Positions 5,989-14,704 of a stretch of 64,000 bases of DNA are shown piece after piece. The stretch lies in the NCBI RefSeq assembly GCF_001602525.1, contig NZ_LSYT01000001.1:496001-560000 (forward strand), read 5' to 3'. Position 1 is the stretch's first letter; the number at the start of each line of letters is the position of its first letter. A program made the translations under genes and the position numbers. The notes below the pieces were generated by a model that saw only the letters and a program-made list of their open reading frames with translations, was not told where the DNA came from and ran no database searches. This stretch comes from Flavobacterium chilense (lineage in GTDB: Bacteria; Bacteroidota; Bacteroidia; Flavobacteriales; Flavobacteriaceae).

Positions 5989-7176
5989 TTAAAGATTTAC
6001 GCCAATATTGGCTAAGAATTTATTACTGCGTTCGTTATTTTGAATTTGAATAGTTAAATTTTTATCACGGTTGGTTAAATCGTCAATAAGTTTTTTTGCT
6101 TTACTTTTCATTCTTGAACGTCCAACGGGGCAATCTATTAAATATGTAAATCCTAACAATTGTTCTTTATCAAAACCCGATTTTACAAGGTTTTCTATCC
6201 AGAATTGCATTGCTATATCTGAGGGATTTAGCTCAGCATTTACCTTAGATTTTACTTTTTTCTCTAAATAATGAGAAATGCCACTTTTAGCGATTCTTGC
6301 CAACTCTTTTGGGTGAGCCTTTAACAAATCAGCAAACGTTTTAAAATCAGCTTTAAAACCTTGTTTACATAAATATTCTTTATGCTTATGAGCCTTTATT
6401 GTAAATTCATAACGAACAAGATTATCAATTACGCTTGTTTTCATTGGCTCTAAAAAAGCTTTGTAAAAGACGTTTGACTTTGATAATAATTCGAATCCTT
6501 TATGATAAATTTTACAGTAAGGTGTTGTATTTGTTGCTTTTTCACGCTTATTAAAGTCCAAACCTAAATTGTTAGTATTTTTTAAACTATTAGATTGTGA
6601 AATATGATGTAACAAAGGTTTTTTTCCTGCATTTGGGTGCTGTAAAATCAAACTAAATGCAGTTTTTAAACTTTTTAAGTCTATAAGTTGATTTATACAG
6701 ATGTCAATATCAGAAACAAGACCCTCTAAAAAATCTTTACGACTGATAGACAAAACACCAAAACTATTGATGTCATCTACAATATTTCTATAATTATATG
6801 CGGTTATTCCTTCAAAATATTTTTCTTTTAACATTTTTGCCGAAATCTGAAAAACAACATACTCATGTGCAATTTTCTTAGAATCTATAAAAGCTTTTAT
6901 ATAAAATCTGTAAGTAATTCCGTCAATTATTTTAGTAAACGGTTCAGCTTTACGGTAGTTATCGCCAAGTTTTTCTTGCTCGTTTCCGTCATTATCTAAG
7001 TGTGAAATATCAGGATAATAAGCGATAAAATCCGTTATTAGTCTCTTATCCAATATCTTAACTTTGTCAAGTTTTACACGAATCTTTAACGAATCTATTA
7101 AACCAGTGTTAAACATGCTAATAAAATTAGAGTTAACAAATTGATTATCAAATATATGGTCACGCTTTTGAACCAT
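5989..7176 (-). CDS. Phage replication initiation protein, gpII/CRI-like (395 aa)
   Basis: Resembles Rep proteins of small ssDNA phages and rolling-circle elements (Phage_CRI/gene II-X family). Clues are the early DSLKIRVKLDKV strand, a central GLDFNKREKATNTTPYCKIYHKGFEL segment resembling the family's conserved (I/V)K(I/F)Y(D/H)KG motif, and a helical C-terminal domain. It should nick one strand and start rolling-circle replication. A tyrosine such as Y220s in CKIYHKG may be catalytic, but this is uncertain. The ATG (7174-7176) lies inside the left arm of attR, so excision or integration changes everything upstream of codon 1. Confidence 0.72.
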   Translation of the reverse strand: MVQKRDHIFDNQFVNSNFISMFNTGLIDSLKIRVKLDKVKILDKRLITDFIAYYPDISHLDNDGNEQEKLGDNYRKAEPFTKIIDGITYRFYIKAFIDSKKIAHEYVVFQISAKMLKEKYFEGITAYNYRNIVDDINSFGVLSISRKDFLEGLVSDIDICINQLIDLKSLKTAFSLILQHPNAGKKPLLHHISQSNSLKNTNNLGLDFNKREKATNTTPYCKIYHKGFELLSKSNVFYKAFLEPMKTSVIDNLVRYEFTIKAHKHKEYLCKQGFKADFKTFADLLKAHPKELARIAKSGISHYLEKKVKSKVNAELNPSDIAMQFWIENLVKSGFDKEQLLGFTYLIDCPVGRSRMKSKAKKLIDDLTNRDKNLTIQIQNNERSNKFLANIGVNL

Positions 7177-7195
7177 AATTTATATTATGTAAAAT
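7168..7195 (+). other. dif: attR, dif-like Xer recombination site
   Basis: Left arm TTGAACCATAA (7168-7178), centre TTTATA (7179-7184), right arm TTATGTAAAAT (7185-7195). The right arm differs from the E. coli XerD arm TTATGTTAAAT at one base, and the CATAA...TTATG symmetry is that of classical dif. The start codon of rep is on the opposite strand within the left arm. Confidence 0.78.
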
Positions 7196-7503
7196 AGAAA
7201 ATATTAAAAACCTCCCTGCTATACAATTCCCGTTTACAGATAATTTATGATAATCCTGGTGTATTTCCTGCAAACAAATTCTAAATCAAATATTTATAAA
7301 TGCAAAACTTTATAATCTATCAAATCAAACATTAAAAAATAGTTTGTAATTTAGATTTAAAGCATCAATAAATCATTTTAAAGCCTTTAAATCATTAATT
7401 CTTAACATTTCTTTAAAATAATTAGATTCTCATAAAGATGCTTTCATTGTAAGACTTAATTTTCTTATTTTTACATTCGATACTTTAAAAAAATATCACA
7501 CAT
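7196..7503. other. Intergenic region right of the prophage
   Basis: About 310 bases of A/T-rich host DNA between attR and the CBS-domain gene. No open frame or strong hairpin was seen. A weak promoter fit lies near its right end: TTG at 7447-7449 and TACATTCG at 7472-7479 (seven of eight positions of TAnnTTTG), 22 bases apart, about 25 bases before the start codon. Confidence 0.4.
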
Positions 7504-9420
7504 ATGAATACAATTGCTGAGCATATTGCAGATTTTTTAAAAGAATACCCACCATTTGATAATTTAACTTTTCAGGAATTATCTGACATTGCTACAAATA
7601 TCCGTGTAATCAATTTAGAGAAACACGCTGTATTATTTCAAAATAACGACGTACTTCATGATAGCTTTTATGTCGTAGCTTCTGGTGTGATTAATTTAAC
7701 AACAATCGCCGATGCCGAAGAAACAATTATAAATAAATGCCACGAAGGCGATATTTTTGGTTTACGCCCGTTTTTTGCCAAGAATAATTACATGATGACA
7801 GCGAAAGCACGCGAAGAAAGTATAATTTACGCCATTCCAATTGCTGTATTCAGACCTTTTGTAGCCAATAATTCAGATGTTTTGAACTTTTTGCTGGAAA
7901 ATTTTGCCATTAATTCACGACATACAAAAGACAATGTAAATTCTAATGGAAAATTAATTTCTGATACTGCATTTTATGTAGACCAACAATCAGAAATGCA
8001 ATATATTCAATCTCTGGTGTATAACAATTCACCGTTAACTACAGAGCCCAATCATATTGTTAAAGATGTTGCTATTTTAATGACAGAATCTATGGTTGAC
8101 AATATTGTAATTTGCGAAAAAAACAACCCGATTGGTATTGTTACCAATGCTGATTTATCTTCAAAAATTGCAACCGGACGTTACCCTATCACTGAAACCA
8201 TTGATAAAATCATGTCTTCGCCCGTAGTTACTGTAATTGAAAACGTATCTCTTGCAGAAGCGCAATTATTAATGCTTAAGCACAATGTTACACATTTATG
8301 TGTTACTAAAGATGGCACTAGTAAATCTGCCGTTAAAGGAATTATTTCTGAGCACGATTTGATTGTAGCTCAAGCCAGTAATCCAGGTGTTTTAATCAAA
8401 GAGATTAAACGTTCACAATTGCCAAAAGATTTAAAACAAATACGTGATCGTTTAGCTGATTTGATTCAAAATTCTATTCAGAAAAATATACCAATTTCTC
8501 ATATCAGTAATATTGCAAGCGAAATTAATCTTGCCATCATTAAACGTGCTGTCGAATTGTCTATTTTAGATCTGGGGTCACCTCCTGCCCGATTTGCATG
8601 GTTAAGCATTGGTAGTCAAGGACGTAAAGAACAGCTTTTATTAACAGATCAGGATAGTATCCTAATTTTTGAAGATGTTGCTCCTGAGAAATACAGAGAA
8701 GTAAAAGATTACTTTTTAAGACTGGCAAAAAGAACTACTTCTATACTTGAAAAAGTAGGATATGAATATTGTCCAAACGGGCATATGGGAAGTAATATGT
8801 TATGGTGCAAATCACTGACTGACTGGACAAAACAATACAACAGCTGGATGAATACTCCAGGTGAAAACAGTAATGATCTGAGCAGTATTTTCTTTGATTA
8901 TGAAATCGTTTTTGGGGAACCAAAAATAGAAGAAGTGATCGAAAATGTTATTTTTAAAAATGCTGTAAACAATACTTTGTTCTTTGACTTTTTAGGAAAC
9001 GACGCTTTAAAAAGAAATTCTCCTTTAAGTTTCTTCAAGAAATTCATTGTAGAAGAAGAAGGACCTCAAAAAGGTAAATTTGATATTAAAACCCGTGCCT
9101 TGATGCCATTAATTGACAGCGCGCGTTTATTAATTTTGAATGCCAATATAAAAGGAATTAAAAATACTTATTTAAGGTTCAAACAATTAGCGATCACAGA
9201 TTCTAAAAACGCTGAGATATATTTAAGTTGCGCAGATGCTTTTTTAACACTATCGAAATTTAGAACTATTGAGGGATTAAAAAATGACGATTCCGGACAA
9301 TATATAAATTTAAGAGAAATGTCTAAAACAGACAAAGAGAAGTTAAAAAATGCTTTGACGCCTATGAAGGATCTTGAAGAATTAATTAAAAGCAAATTTC
9401 AACTGACACAATTCTCGTAA
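7504..9420 (+). CDS. cNMP-binding/CBS/DUF294 nucleotidyltransferase-like protein (638 aa)
   Basis: Domains in order: a cyclic-nucleotide-binding-like beta barrel (about residues 15-130), two CBS motifs (about 175-290), a DUF294 nucleotidyltransferase-like domain with GSQGRKE at 370-376 and D382-x-D384, and the DUF294 C-terminal helical domain (about 480-625). The GS...DxD pattern is that of the GlnD/pol-beta superfamily, so a nucleotidyl transfer or signalling role controlled by nucleotide binding to CBS/cNMP is expected; the substrate is unknown. It is cytoplasmic and forms an operon with the exonuclease-like gene, which starts one base after its stop. Confidence 0.85.
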   Translation: MNTIAEHIADFLKEYPPFDNLTFQELSDIATNIRVINLEKHAVLFQNNDVLHDSFYVVASGVINLTTIADAEETIINKCHEGDIFGLRPFFAKNNYMMTAKAREESIIYAIPIAVFRPFVANNSDVLNFLLENFAINSRHTKDNVNSNGKLISDTAFYVDQQSEMQYIQSLVYNNSPLTTEPNHIVKDVAILMTESMVDNIVICEKNNPIGIVTNADLSSKIATGRYPITETIDKIMSSPVVTVIENVSLAEAQLLMLKHNVTHLCVTKDGTSKSAVKGIISEHDLIVAQASNPGVLIKEIKRSQLPKDLKQIRDRLADLIQNSIQKNIPISHISNIASEINLAIIKRAVELSILDLGSPPARFAWLSIGSQGRKEQLLLTDQDSILIFEDVAPEKYREVKDYFLRLAKRTTSILEKVGYEYCPNGHMGSNMLWCKSLTDWTKQYNSWMNTPGENSNDLSSIFFDYEIVFGEPKIEEVIENVIFKNAVNNTLFFDFLGNDALKRNSPLSFFKKFIVEEEGPQKGKFDIKTRALMPLIDSARLLILNANIKGIKNTYLRFKQLAITDSKNAEIYLSCADAFLTLSKFRTIEGLKNDDSGQYINLREMSKTDKEKLKNALTPMKDLEELIKSKFQLTQFS

Positions 9421-9421
9421 T

Positions 9422-10018
9422 ATGCTAGATTGGATTAAAAATATCAACAAAGAATATCCGGATTTCTGGAAAGAATACCTGGCTAAATTCGAGACTAAAC
9501 CTAACAGATATGTAGTTTTATCTACTGAAACTTCGGGCTTAAACCCGAATAAAGATGTTATTTTATCTCTTGGTGCATTTTCAGTGATTGATGACGGTAT
9601 TATAATTAAAGACAGTTTCGAAACGGTTCTGCTTCAATATAAATTTTTGCAGGATAACGGACTTTCAAATGAATTTATCATTGACAGTAAAATGCTTAAA
9701 ATGCCGGAACCTGATGCATTAGAAGCTTTTATTAATTTTATTGGAAATTCTGTTTTAGTAGGACATCATATTAATTTTGATGTCGAAATGCTAAATGCAG
9801 CCTTAGAGCGGCTTGATTGCGGAAGATTAAAAAATGAGGCTTTAGATGTTGACATGATGTATCGTAAATTAATGGACATCAACGAGAAACAATTTTCATT
9901 GGACGATTTAACCGAAATATTTAAAATCCCGAAAAGCGATAGAAACTCATCTTCAGAAGATGCTTATAAAATTGCACTTTTGTTTTTGAAATTAAAATCA
10001 AGATTGGGAATAAAATAA
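9422..10018 (+). CDS. DnaQ-like 3'-5' exonuclease with altered active site (198 aa)
   Basis: The fold is that of the epsilon/PolC exonuclease family: Exo I region STETSGLNP (34-42), Exo II GHHINFD (114-120) and Exo III NSSSEDA (175-181). In the family the first motif is DxE and the third HxxxxD. Here the first aspartate is Ser34 and the histidine is Asn175, while Glu36, Asp120 and Asp180 remain. It may therefore be inactive or a binding module. It follows the DUF294 gene with a one-base gap, a pairing commonly seen in Bacteroidota, and probably acts with it. Confidence 0.8.
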   Translation: MLDWIKNINKEYPDFWKEYLAKFETKPNRYVVLSTETSGLNPNKDVILSLGAFSVIDDGIIIKDSFETVLLQYKFLQDNGLSNEFIIDSKMLKMPEPDALEAFINFIGNSVLVGHHINFDVEMLNAALERLDCGRLKNEALDVDMMYRKLMDINEKQFSLDDLTEIFKIPKSDRNSSSEDAYKIALLFLKLKSRLGIK

Positions 10019-10074
10019 ATATAAAGAATTCTTGCCAAGTTTTAAGTTTGCGAGAATTTCAATAAACCAGAATA

Positions 10075-10106
10075 AAAAATGCCTCTTAAAATTAAGAGGC
10101 ATTTTT
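10075..10106. terminator. Bidirectional terminator
   Basis: Arms AAAAATGCCTCTTAA (10075-10089) and its reverse complement (10092-10106) form a perfect 15-bp stem with A and T flanks on both strands. It lies between the converging exonuclease gene and acs and can end both transcripts. Confidence 0.85.
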
Positions 10107-10126
10107 GTTTTTATACTCTGAAAGAA

Positions 10127-12043
10127 TTAAGCAATTCTAATTCTTCCTTCCTTAATTTCATCTACAATTTCAGGATTCAATAACGTTGAAGTATCTCCAA
10201 AATTAGAATAATCTCCTTCGGCTATTTTACGTAAAATTCTACGCATAATTTTTCCTGAACGTGTTTTTGGTAATCCGGATACAAACTGAATTTTATCCAG
10301 CTTTGCAATTGGTCCAATATGATCAGAAATATATTGATTGATCTCTTTAGATAAATTTTCTTTGTTTCTAACCTCTCCGGTTTCTTTTAAAATAACATAA
10401 CCGTATAAAGCATTTCCTTTAATATCATGTGGGAATCCAACAATAGCAGATTCTGCAACTGCAGGATGTTCGTTAATTGCATCTTCGATTGGTGCCGTTC
10501 CTAAATTATGCCCTGAAACAATTACAACATCATCTACTCTACCGGTGATTCTGTAATATCCAACTTCGTCTCTTAAAGCTCCATCTCCTGTAAAATATTT
10601 TCCAGGGAATGAAGAGAAATAGGTATCTTTATAACGTTGGTGATCTCCCCAAATAGTTCTCGCGATTCCTGGCCACGGAAATTTAATACATAAACTACCC
10701 ACAACCTGATTGCCTTCAATTTCATTACGTTTTTCATCCATTAATACTGGCTGAATTCCCGGTAATGGCAAAGTAGCATAAGTTGGTTTTGTTGGTGTTA
10801 CAAAAGCAATTGGAGAAATCATGATTCCGCCAGTTTCTGTTTGCCACCATGTATCAACCACCGGACATCTTTTATCTCCAACGTGGTCATTAAACCAGTG
10901 CCAGGCTTCCTCATTGATTGGTTCTCCAACAGATCCAATAACTTTTAATGATTTAAGTGGATATTTTTGAATATAATCTAAACTCTCTTTTGCCAGCGAA
11001 CGAATTGCTGTTGGAGCAGTATAGAATTGTGTGATTTTATGTTTTTCGATAATATCCCAAAAACGGCTAAAATCAGGATAAGAAGGAACTCCTTCAAAAA
11101 TCACGGTCGTTCCACCATTTAATAATGGTCCATATAAGATATAAGAGTGACCTGTAATCCAGCCAATATCAGCAGTACACCAGAAAATATCATTTTCTTC
11201 GTAACTGAAAACATTTTTAAAAGTATATGCTGTATAAACCATGTATCCGGCTGTAGTATGCACCATTCCTTTAGGTTTACCAGTTGATCCTGAAGTATAT
11301 AAAATAAACAACGGATCTTCGGCATCCATAATTTCAGCAACACTATTATCTAAAGCTACATCTAATAAAGGTTGCAACCATTCGTCACGACCTTCTTTCA
11401 TTTTGATTTCTGTTTTAGTTCTTTTTACAACTAAAACTTTAGTAACTGAAGGACAAGTATCTAATGCTTCATCAACAATTCCTTTTAAATCAATTGTTTT
11501 ATTCCCTCTATAACCTCCGTCAGAAGTAATTACCATTTTACACTCACAGTCATTAATTCTTGCAGATACTGCCGAAGCCGAAAATCCTGCAAAAATAACA
11601 GAGTGAATCGCGCCTATTCTGGCACAAGCCAAAACAGCAACTGCCAATTCCGGAATCATAGGCAGGTAAATACAAACTCTGTCACCTTTACGAACACCTT
11701 GCTCACGCAAAACATTCGCCATTTTTGAAACTCTTTCGTATAATTCGTTATACGTTATATGTAAAGCACTTTCTGAAGGATCATTCGGTTCGAATATAAT
11801 AGCCGTTTTTTCGCCTCTTTTACTTAAGTGTCTGTCGATGCAATTTTTGGTAATGTTAACTTTTGCGTCAGTAAACCATTTTACTTCGGCATCAGCCATA
11901 TTGAAATCTACAACTTTTTCCCATTGTTGGTACCAGGTAAAATTTTCCTCTGCGATTTTCCCCCAAAACTTCCTTGGTTCCCTTATTGACTTATTGTAAT
12001 GTTTAAAATATTGTTCTAAATTTTCAATTTTATAATAACTCAT
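10127..12043 (-). CDS. acs: Acetyl-CoA synthetase (638 aa)
   Basis: AMP-forming acetate-CoA ligase: acetate, ATP and CoA give acetyl-CoA, AMP and PPi, in the cytoplasm. Seen are the adenylate-forming motif YTSGSTGKPKG (249-259), DTWWQTETGG in the middle, the hinge region with TGD, and near the C-terminus PKTRSGKIMRR, whose Lys is the residue acetylated in the family. Length is normal. The gene stands alone, ending at the bidirectional terminator, with about 490 non-coding bases upstream, so it has its own promoter. Confidence 0.95.
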   Translation of the reverse strand: MSYYKIENLEQYFKHYNKSIREPRKFWGKIAEENFTWYQQWEKVVDFNMADAEVKWFTDAKVNITKNCIDRHLSKRGEKTAIIFEPNDPSESALHITYNELYERVSKMANVLREQGVRKGDRVCIYLPMIPELAVAVLACARIGAIHSVIFAGFSASAVSARINDCECKMVITSDGGYRGNKTIDLKGIVDEALDTCPSVTKVLVVKRTKTEIKMKEGRDEWLQPLLDVALDNSVAEIMDAEDPLFILYTSGSTGKPKGMVHTTAGYMVYTAYTFKNVFSYEENDIFWCTADIGWITGHSYILYGPLLNGGTTVIFEGVPSYPDFSRFWDIIEKHKITQFYTAPTAIRSLAKESLDYIQKYPLKSLKVIGSVGEPINEEAWHWFNDHVGDKRCPVVDTWWQTETGGIMISPIAFVTPTKPTYATLPLPGIQPVLMDEKRNEIEGNQVVGSLCIKFPWPGIARTIWGDHQRYKDTYFSSFPGKYFTGDGALRDEVGYYRITGRVDDVVIVSGHNLGTAPIEDAINEHPAVAESAIVGFPHDIKGNALYGYVILKETGEVRNKENLSKEINQYISDHIGPIAKLDKIQFVSGLPKTRSGKIMRRILRKIAEGDYSNFGDTSTLLNPEIVDEIKEGRIRIA

Positions 12044-12203
12044 AGTTTGTTGATTTTTTTTATAAATGTATTAAATATCAACGTATTCTTAAAATTATTT
12101 AATTCATAAATTTTAACTAATAAAAACACATATTAAAAAAAATATTGACTTTTTATACACATAATACAAAATTTTAGTTTTTAGATAAAAATTGCATAAC
12201 GCA

Positions 12204-12237
12204 AAAAAGGCGCAATAAATGAATATTACGCCTTTTT
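12204..12237. terminator. Stem-loop terminator in the acs-ilvC gap
   Basis: AAAAAGGCG (12204-12212) pairs with CGCCTTTTT (12229-12237). It is symmetrical, with A and T runs, and lies after the small minus-strand frame at 12251-12391, so it probably ended that gene or now ends the ilv transcript. Confidence 0.7.
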
Positions 12238-12250
12238 AATTTTAACAATT

Positions 12251-12391
12251 TCAATAACAATTAATTTTTTGATCTGTGTTATAGATTTGATCGCCTATTT
12301 TGAAAATAGCAGCATCTTTATTAATTAAAACAGAAATTTTACTTTGTACATTTATTGCTAAACATACCCCTGCATCAGGGATTAGCTTCAC
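12251..12391 (-). pseudogene. Small frame or gene remnant (46 codons)
   Basis: A clean frame, KLIPDAGVCLAINVQSK... ending in QKINCY, runs to TGA 12251-12253 and is followed by a terminator. The only in-frame start is GTG 12389-12391, which is part of a perfect inverted repeat (12387-12398, 12411-12422). Codon composition looks protein-like. It may be the tail of a gene lost through the repeat, or a real small gene. There is no family recognised. Confidence 0.3.
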
Positions 12392-12422
12392 TTAACTTGC
12401 TGGCTCACCGAAGTTAAGTGAA
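12387..12422. repeat. Perfect 12-bp inverted repeat
   Basis: TTCACTTAACTT (12387-12398) and AAGTTAAGTGAA (12411-12422) are exact reverse complements around a 12-base spacer. A smaller CCCTG/CAGGG hairpin lies to its left (about 12369-12381) and TGCA elements flank both. It may be a flavobacterial palindromic intergenic element. The remaining 12430-12537 holds nothing recognisable. Confidence 0.5.
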
Positions 12423-12537
12423 TGCAATATGCATCTATATCCTTTTTCTTAATAAGTGCTTACTAATTCAAAATATTACATAAAAACAGAGATACAGTGC
12501 AAATTCCACAATAGAGTGTGTGGTAATTCCCAATTTA

Positions 12538-14007
12538 TTATCCAATTTTTTTCATTGCGGTCATAGATTCTCTCAACCACGCTCCTACTTCTTCGATAGG
12601 GTGTTGACGAATTTCTTTGTTTACTGCAATTAAAACAGCATTATCTACTCCGTTTGAAGTTGAGAATGGTTTTCCAATGATATTTGTTTCAACAGTTTTC
12701 ATGAATTCTGTTAACAATGGCTTACAAGCATGATCGAATAAATAACAACCATATTCTGCTGTATCAGAGATTACACGGTTCATTTCGAACAATTTCTTTC
12801 TTGCAATTGTATTTGCAATTAATGGCAATTCATGTAATGACTCATAATAAGCTGACTCTTCGATAATTCCGGCTTCAGTCATGGTTTCAAAAGCTAATTC
12901 TACACCAGCTTTTACCATAGCAATCATTAAAACCCCATTATCAAAATATTCCTGCTCAGAGATTGGTGCATCTGTAGGAGGTGTTTTCTCGAAATTTGTT
13001 TCTCCTGTAGCTGCTCTCCATGTCAATAAATTTGCATCATCATTAGCCCAGTCAATCATCATTGTTCTTGAGAATTCTCCAGAGATAATATCGTCCTGGT
13101 GTTTTTGGAATAACGGACGCATAATATCTTTTAATTCTTCTGCCAATTCATAAGCTTCAATTTTAGAAGGATTATTCAAACGATCCATCATATTTGTGAT
13201 TCCACCATGTTTTAAAGCTTCTGTGATAGTTTCCCATCCGTATTGAATTAATTTTGAAGCATATCCAGGCTCGATTCCTTTCTCAACCATTTTATCAAAA
13301 CATAAAATAGAACCTGTTTGCAATAATCCACAAAGAATAGTTTGCTCACCCATTAAATCTGATTTTACTTCAGCTACAAATGACGATTTCAAAACTCCTG
13401 CTTTATGTCCTCCTGTTGCAACAGCATACGCTTTTGCCTGATCTAAACCAAAACCGTTTGGATCATTCTCAGGGTGAACTGCAATAAGTGTTGGTACACC
13501 AAATCCTCTTTTATATTCTTCACGAACTTCAGATCCTGGACATTTAGGAGCACACATAATTACTGTAATGTCTTTACGAATTTGCATTCCTTCTTCAACA
13601 ATATTAAAACCGTGAGAATAAGATAATGTTGATCCTTCTTTCATTAATGGCATAATGGCAGTAACTACAGCAGTATGTTGTTTATCCGGCGTTAAGTTAC
13701 AAACCAAATCAGCAGTTGGAATTAATTCTTCATAAGTACCTACAGTAAAACCATTTTCAGTTGCATTTTTATAAGAAGCTCTTTTTTCTGCAATTGCATC
13801 TGCACGTAATGCGTAAGAAATATCTAAACCAGAATCTCTCATGTTTAAACCCTGATTTAAACCTTGCGCACCACAACCTACGATGACAACTTTTTTCCCT
13901 GCTAATGCCGAAATACCGTCTGCAAATTCTGATTGCTCCATAAATTCGCAAACTCCTAATTGTTCTAATTGTAATCTAAGTGGTAATGTGTTGAAATAAT
14001 TTGCCAT
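12538..14007 (-). CDS. ilvC: Ketol-acid reductoisomerase, class II long form (489 aa)
   Basis: Converts acetolactate (or acetohydroxybutyrate) with NADPH to the dihydroxy acid, the second common step of Ile/Val synthesis. The Rossmann motif [14 protein letters not shown] is at about residues 35-48. The protein has about 490 residues with a duplicated helical domain, as in E. coli-type class II enzymes, against about 330 in class I. It is the last gene of the ilvD-ilvB-ilvN-ilvC operon, starting 85 bases after ilvN. Confidence 0.95.
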   Translation of the reverse strand: MANYFNTLPLRLQLEQLGVCEFMEQSEFADGISALAGKKVVIVGCGAQGLNQGLNMRDSGLDISYALRADAIAEKRASYKNATENGFTVGTYEELIPTADLVCNLTPDKQHTAVVTAIMPLMKEGSTLSYSHGFNIVEEGMQIRKDITVIMCAPKCPGSEVREEYKRGFGVPTLIAVHPENDPNGFGLDQAKAYAVATGGHKAGVLKSSFVAEVKSDLMGEQTILCGLLQTGSILCFDKMVEKGIEPGYASKLIQYGWETITEALKHGGITNMMDRLNNPSKIEAYELAEELKDIMRPLFQKHQDDIISGEFSRTMMIDWANDDANLLTWRAATGETNFEKTPPTDAPISEQEYFDNGVLMIAMVKAGVELAFETMTEAGIIEESAYYESLHELPLIANTIARKKLFEMNRVISDTAEYGCYLFDHACKPLLTEFMKTVETNIIGKPFSTSNGVDNAVLIAVNKEIRQHPIEEVGAWLRESMTAMKKIG

Positions 14008-14092
14008 TTTGTTTTAAAATATTTAATGAAATGAAATTTAAAAATTGATTTAATGTATAAGAATTGCGATCTCTTAACCGCTTATTTAATAA

Positions 14093-14614
14093 TTATTTGA
14101 ATGTTTCTAATAATGTTGAAATTTCCATTTTTTGTTTAGAAACTGATATTCTTCCTGAACGTACAAACTGCATGATACCGTATGGTTTGAATTTTTCATA
14201 CAACTCTTCAATTTCAGAACGCCTTCCTGATTTTGAAATCACGAAGAAATCACGAGAAACTGTTACGATCGTAGACTGACTGTCTTTGATGATATTCTGA
14301 ATTTGTTTTTCATCAAATAACAAACTTGAAGCGATTTTAAATAAAGCATTTTCTAGATAAATGGTTTCTTCATCTGTATGATAAAATGCTTTGATAACTT
14401 CGATTTGTTTTTCGATTTGTCCTACAATATTCTGAACCCATTTTTCTGTTGTATTTACTACAATAATAAATCTTGAAACATTCTCTATTTCTGATTCTGA
14501 AACATTTAGGCTTAATATATTAATGTGACGCTTTAAGAATATTCCGGATATTCTATTTAATAAACCCACGTTATTTTCTGAGTATACCGATATGGTAAAT
14601 GTTTTATCTTCCAT
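14093..14614 (-). CDS. ilvN: Acetolactate synthase small subunit (173 aa)
   Basis: Regulatory subunit with an N-terminal ACT domain (residues 4-75: TISVYSENNVGLLNRISGIF, a typical valine-binding ACT start with the NxxGxL-like turn) and a C-terminal ALS_ss domain containing QSTIVTVSRDFFVISKSGR. It activates the catalytic subunit and confers valine feedback. It follows ilvB after a spacer that consists of repeated GTTTCAG/CTGAAAC phrases forming a hairpin (14635-14697). Confidence 0.93.
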   Translation of the reverse strand: MEDKTFTISVYSENNVGLLNRISGIFLKRHINILSLNVSESEIENVSRFIIVVNTTEKWVQNIVGQIEKQIEVIKAFYHTDEETIYLENALFKIASSLLFDEKQIQNIIKDSQSTIVTVSRDFFVISKSGRRSEIEELYEKFKPYGIMQFVRSGRISVSKQKMEISTLLETFK

Positions 14615-14634
14615 TTTGTTTTTTAGTTTATTTT

Positions 14635-14697
14635 GTTTCAGGTTTCAAGTTTCAAGTTCTGCTGAGAACGTGAAACCTGAAACCTGAAACCTGAAAC
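14635..14697. repeat. Phrase-repeat hairpin between ilvB and ilvN
   Basis: Copies of GTTTCAG/GTTTCAA (14635-14656) face copies of CTGAAAC (14671-14697) across a short loop, giving an imperfect stem of about 26 bp. The same phrase occurs at 42668-42712 beside the LysR gene. It represents a class of operon-spacer hairpins seen throughout this window. Confidence 0.7.
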
Positions 14698-14704
14698 TTT
14701 TTTC

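Larger units (their letters stand above)
400..7195 (-). mobile_element. Xer-integrated prophage of a small tailless (FLiP/Obscuriviridae-like) phage
   Basis: Twenty-eight-base dif-like sites at 400-427 and 7168-7195 are in direct orientation and match at 25 of 28 positions, with an identical centre TTTATA; their offset gives a unit of 6768 bp. All genes inside are on the minus strand: Rep, two unknowns, an HTH protein, a candidate capsid protein, several small membrane proteins and a peptidoglycan hydrolase, followed by a 0.5 kb hairpin-rich non-coding region. No integrase, terminase, tail genes or Zot/pI ATPase is present. A gpII/CRI-like Rep, a virion lytic enzyme and many transmembrane proteins are what small ssDNA phages with an internal membrane carry. 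The viral family is inferred; the boundaries are read directly. Confidence 0.82.

Noticed and set aside
400..7195. Element read as a filamentous (inovirus) prophage because of its gpII/CRI-like Rep and dif sites
   Set aside because: There is no Zot/pI assembly ATPase and no small major coat protein with signal sequence, and it encodes a virion-type peptidoglycan hydrolase and a large beta-rich candidate capsid protein.
12387..12422. Inverted repeat as an integron attC site or IS end
   Set aside because: It lacks attC core sites and no transposase or cassette structure is associated.
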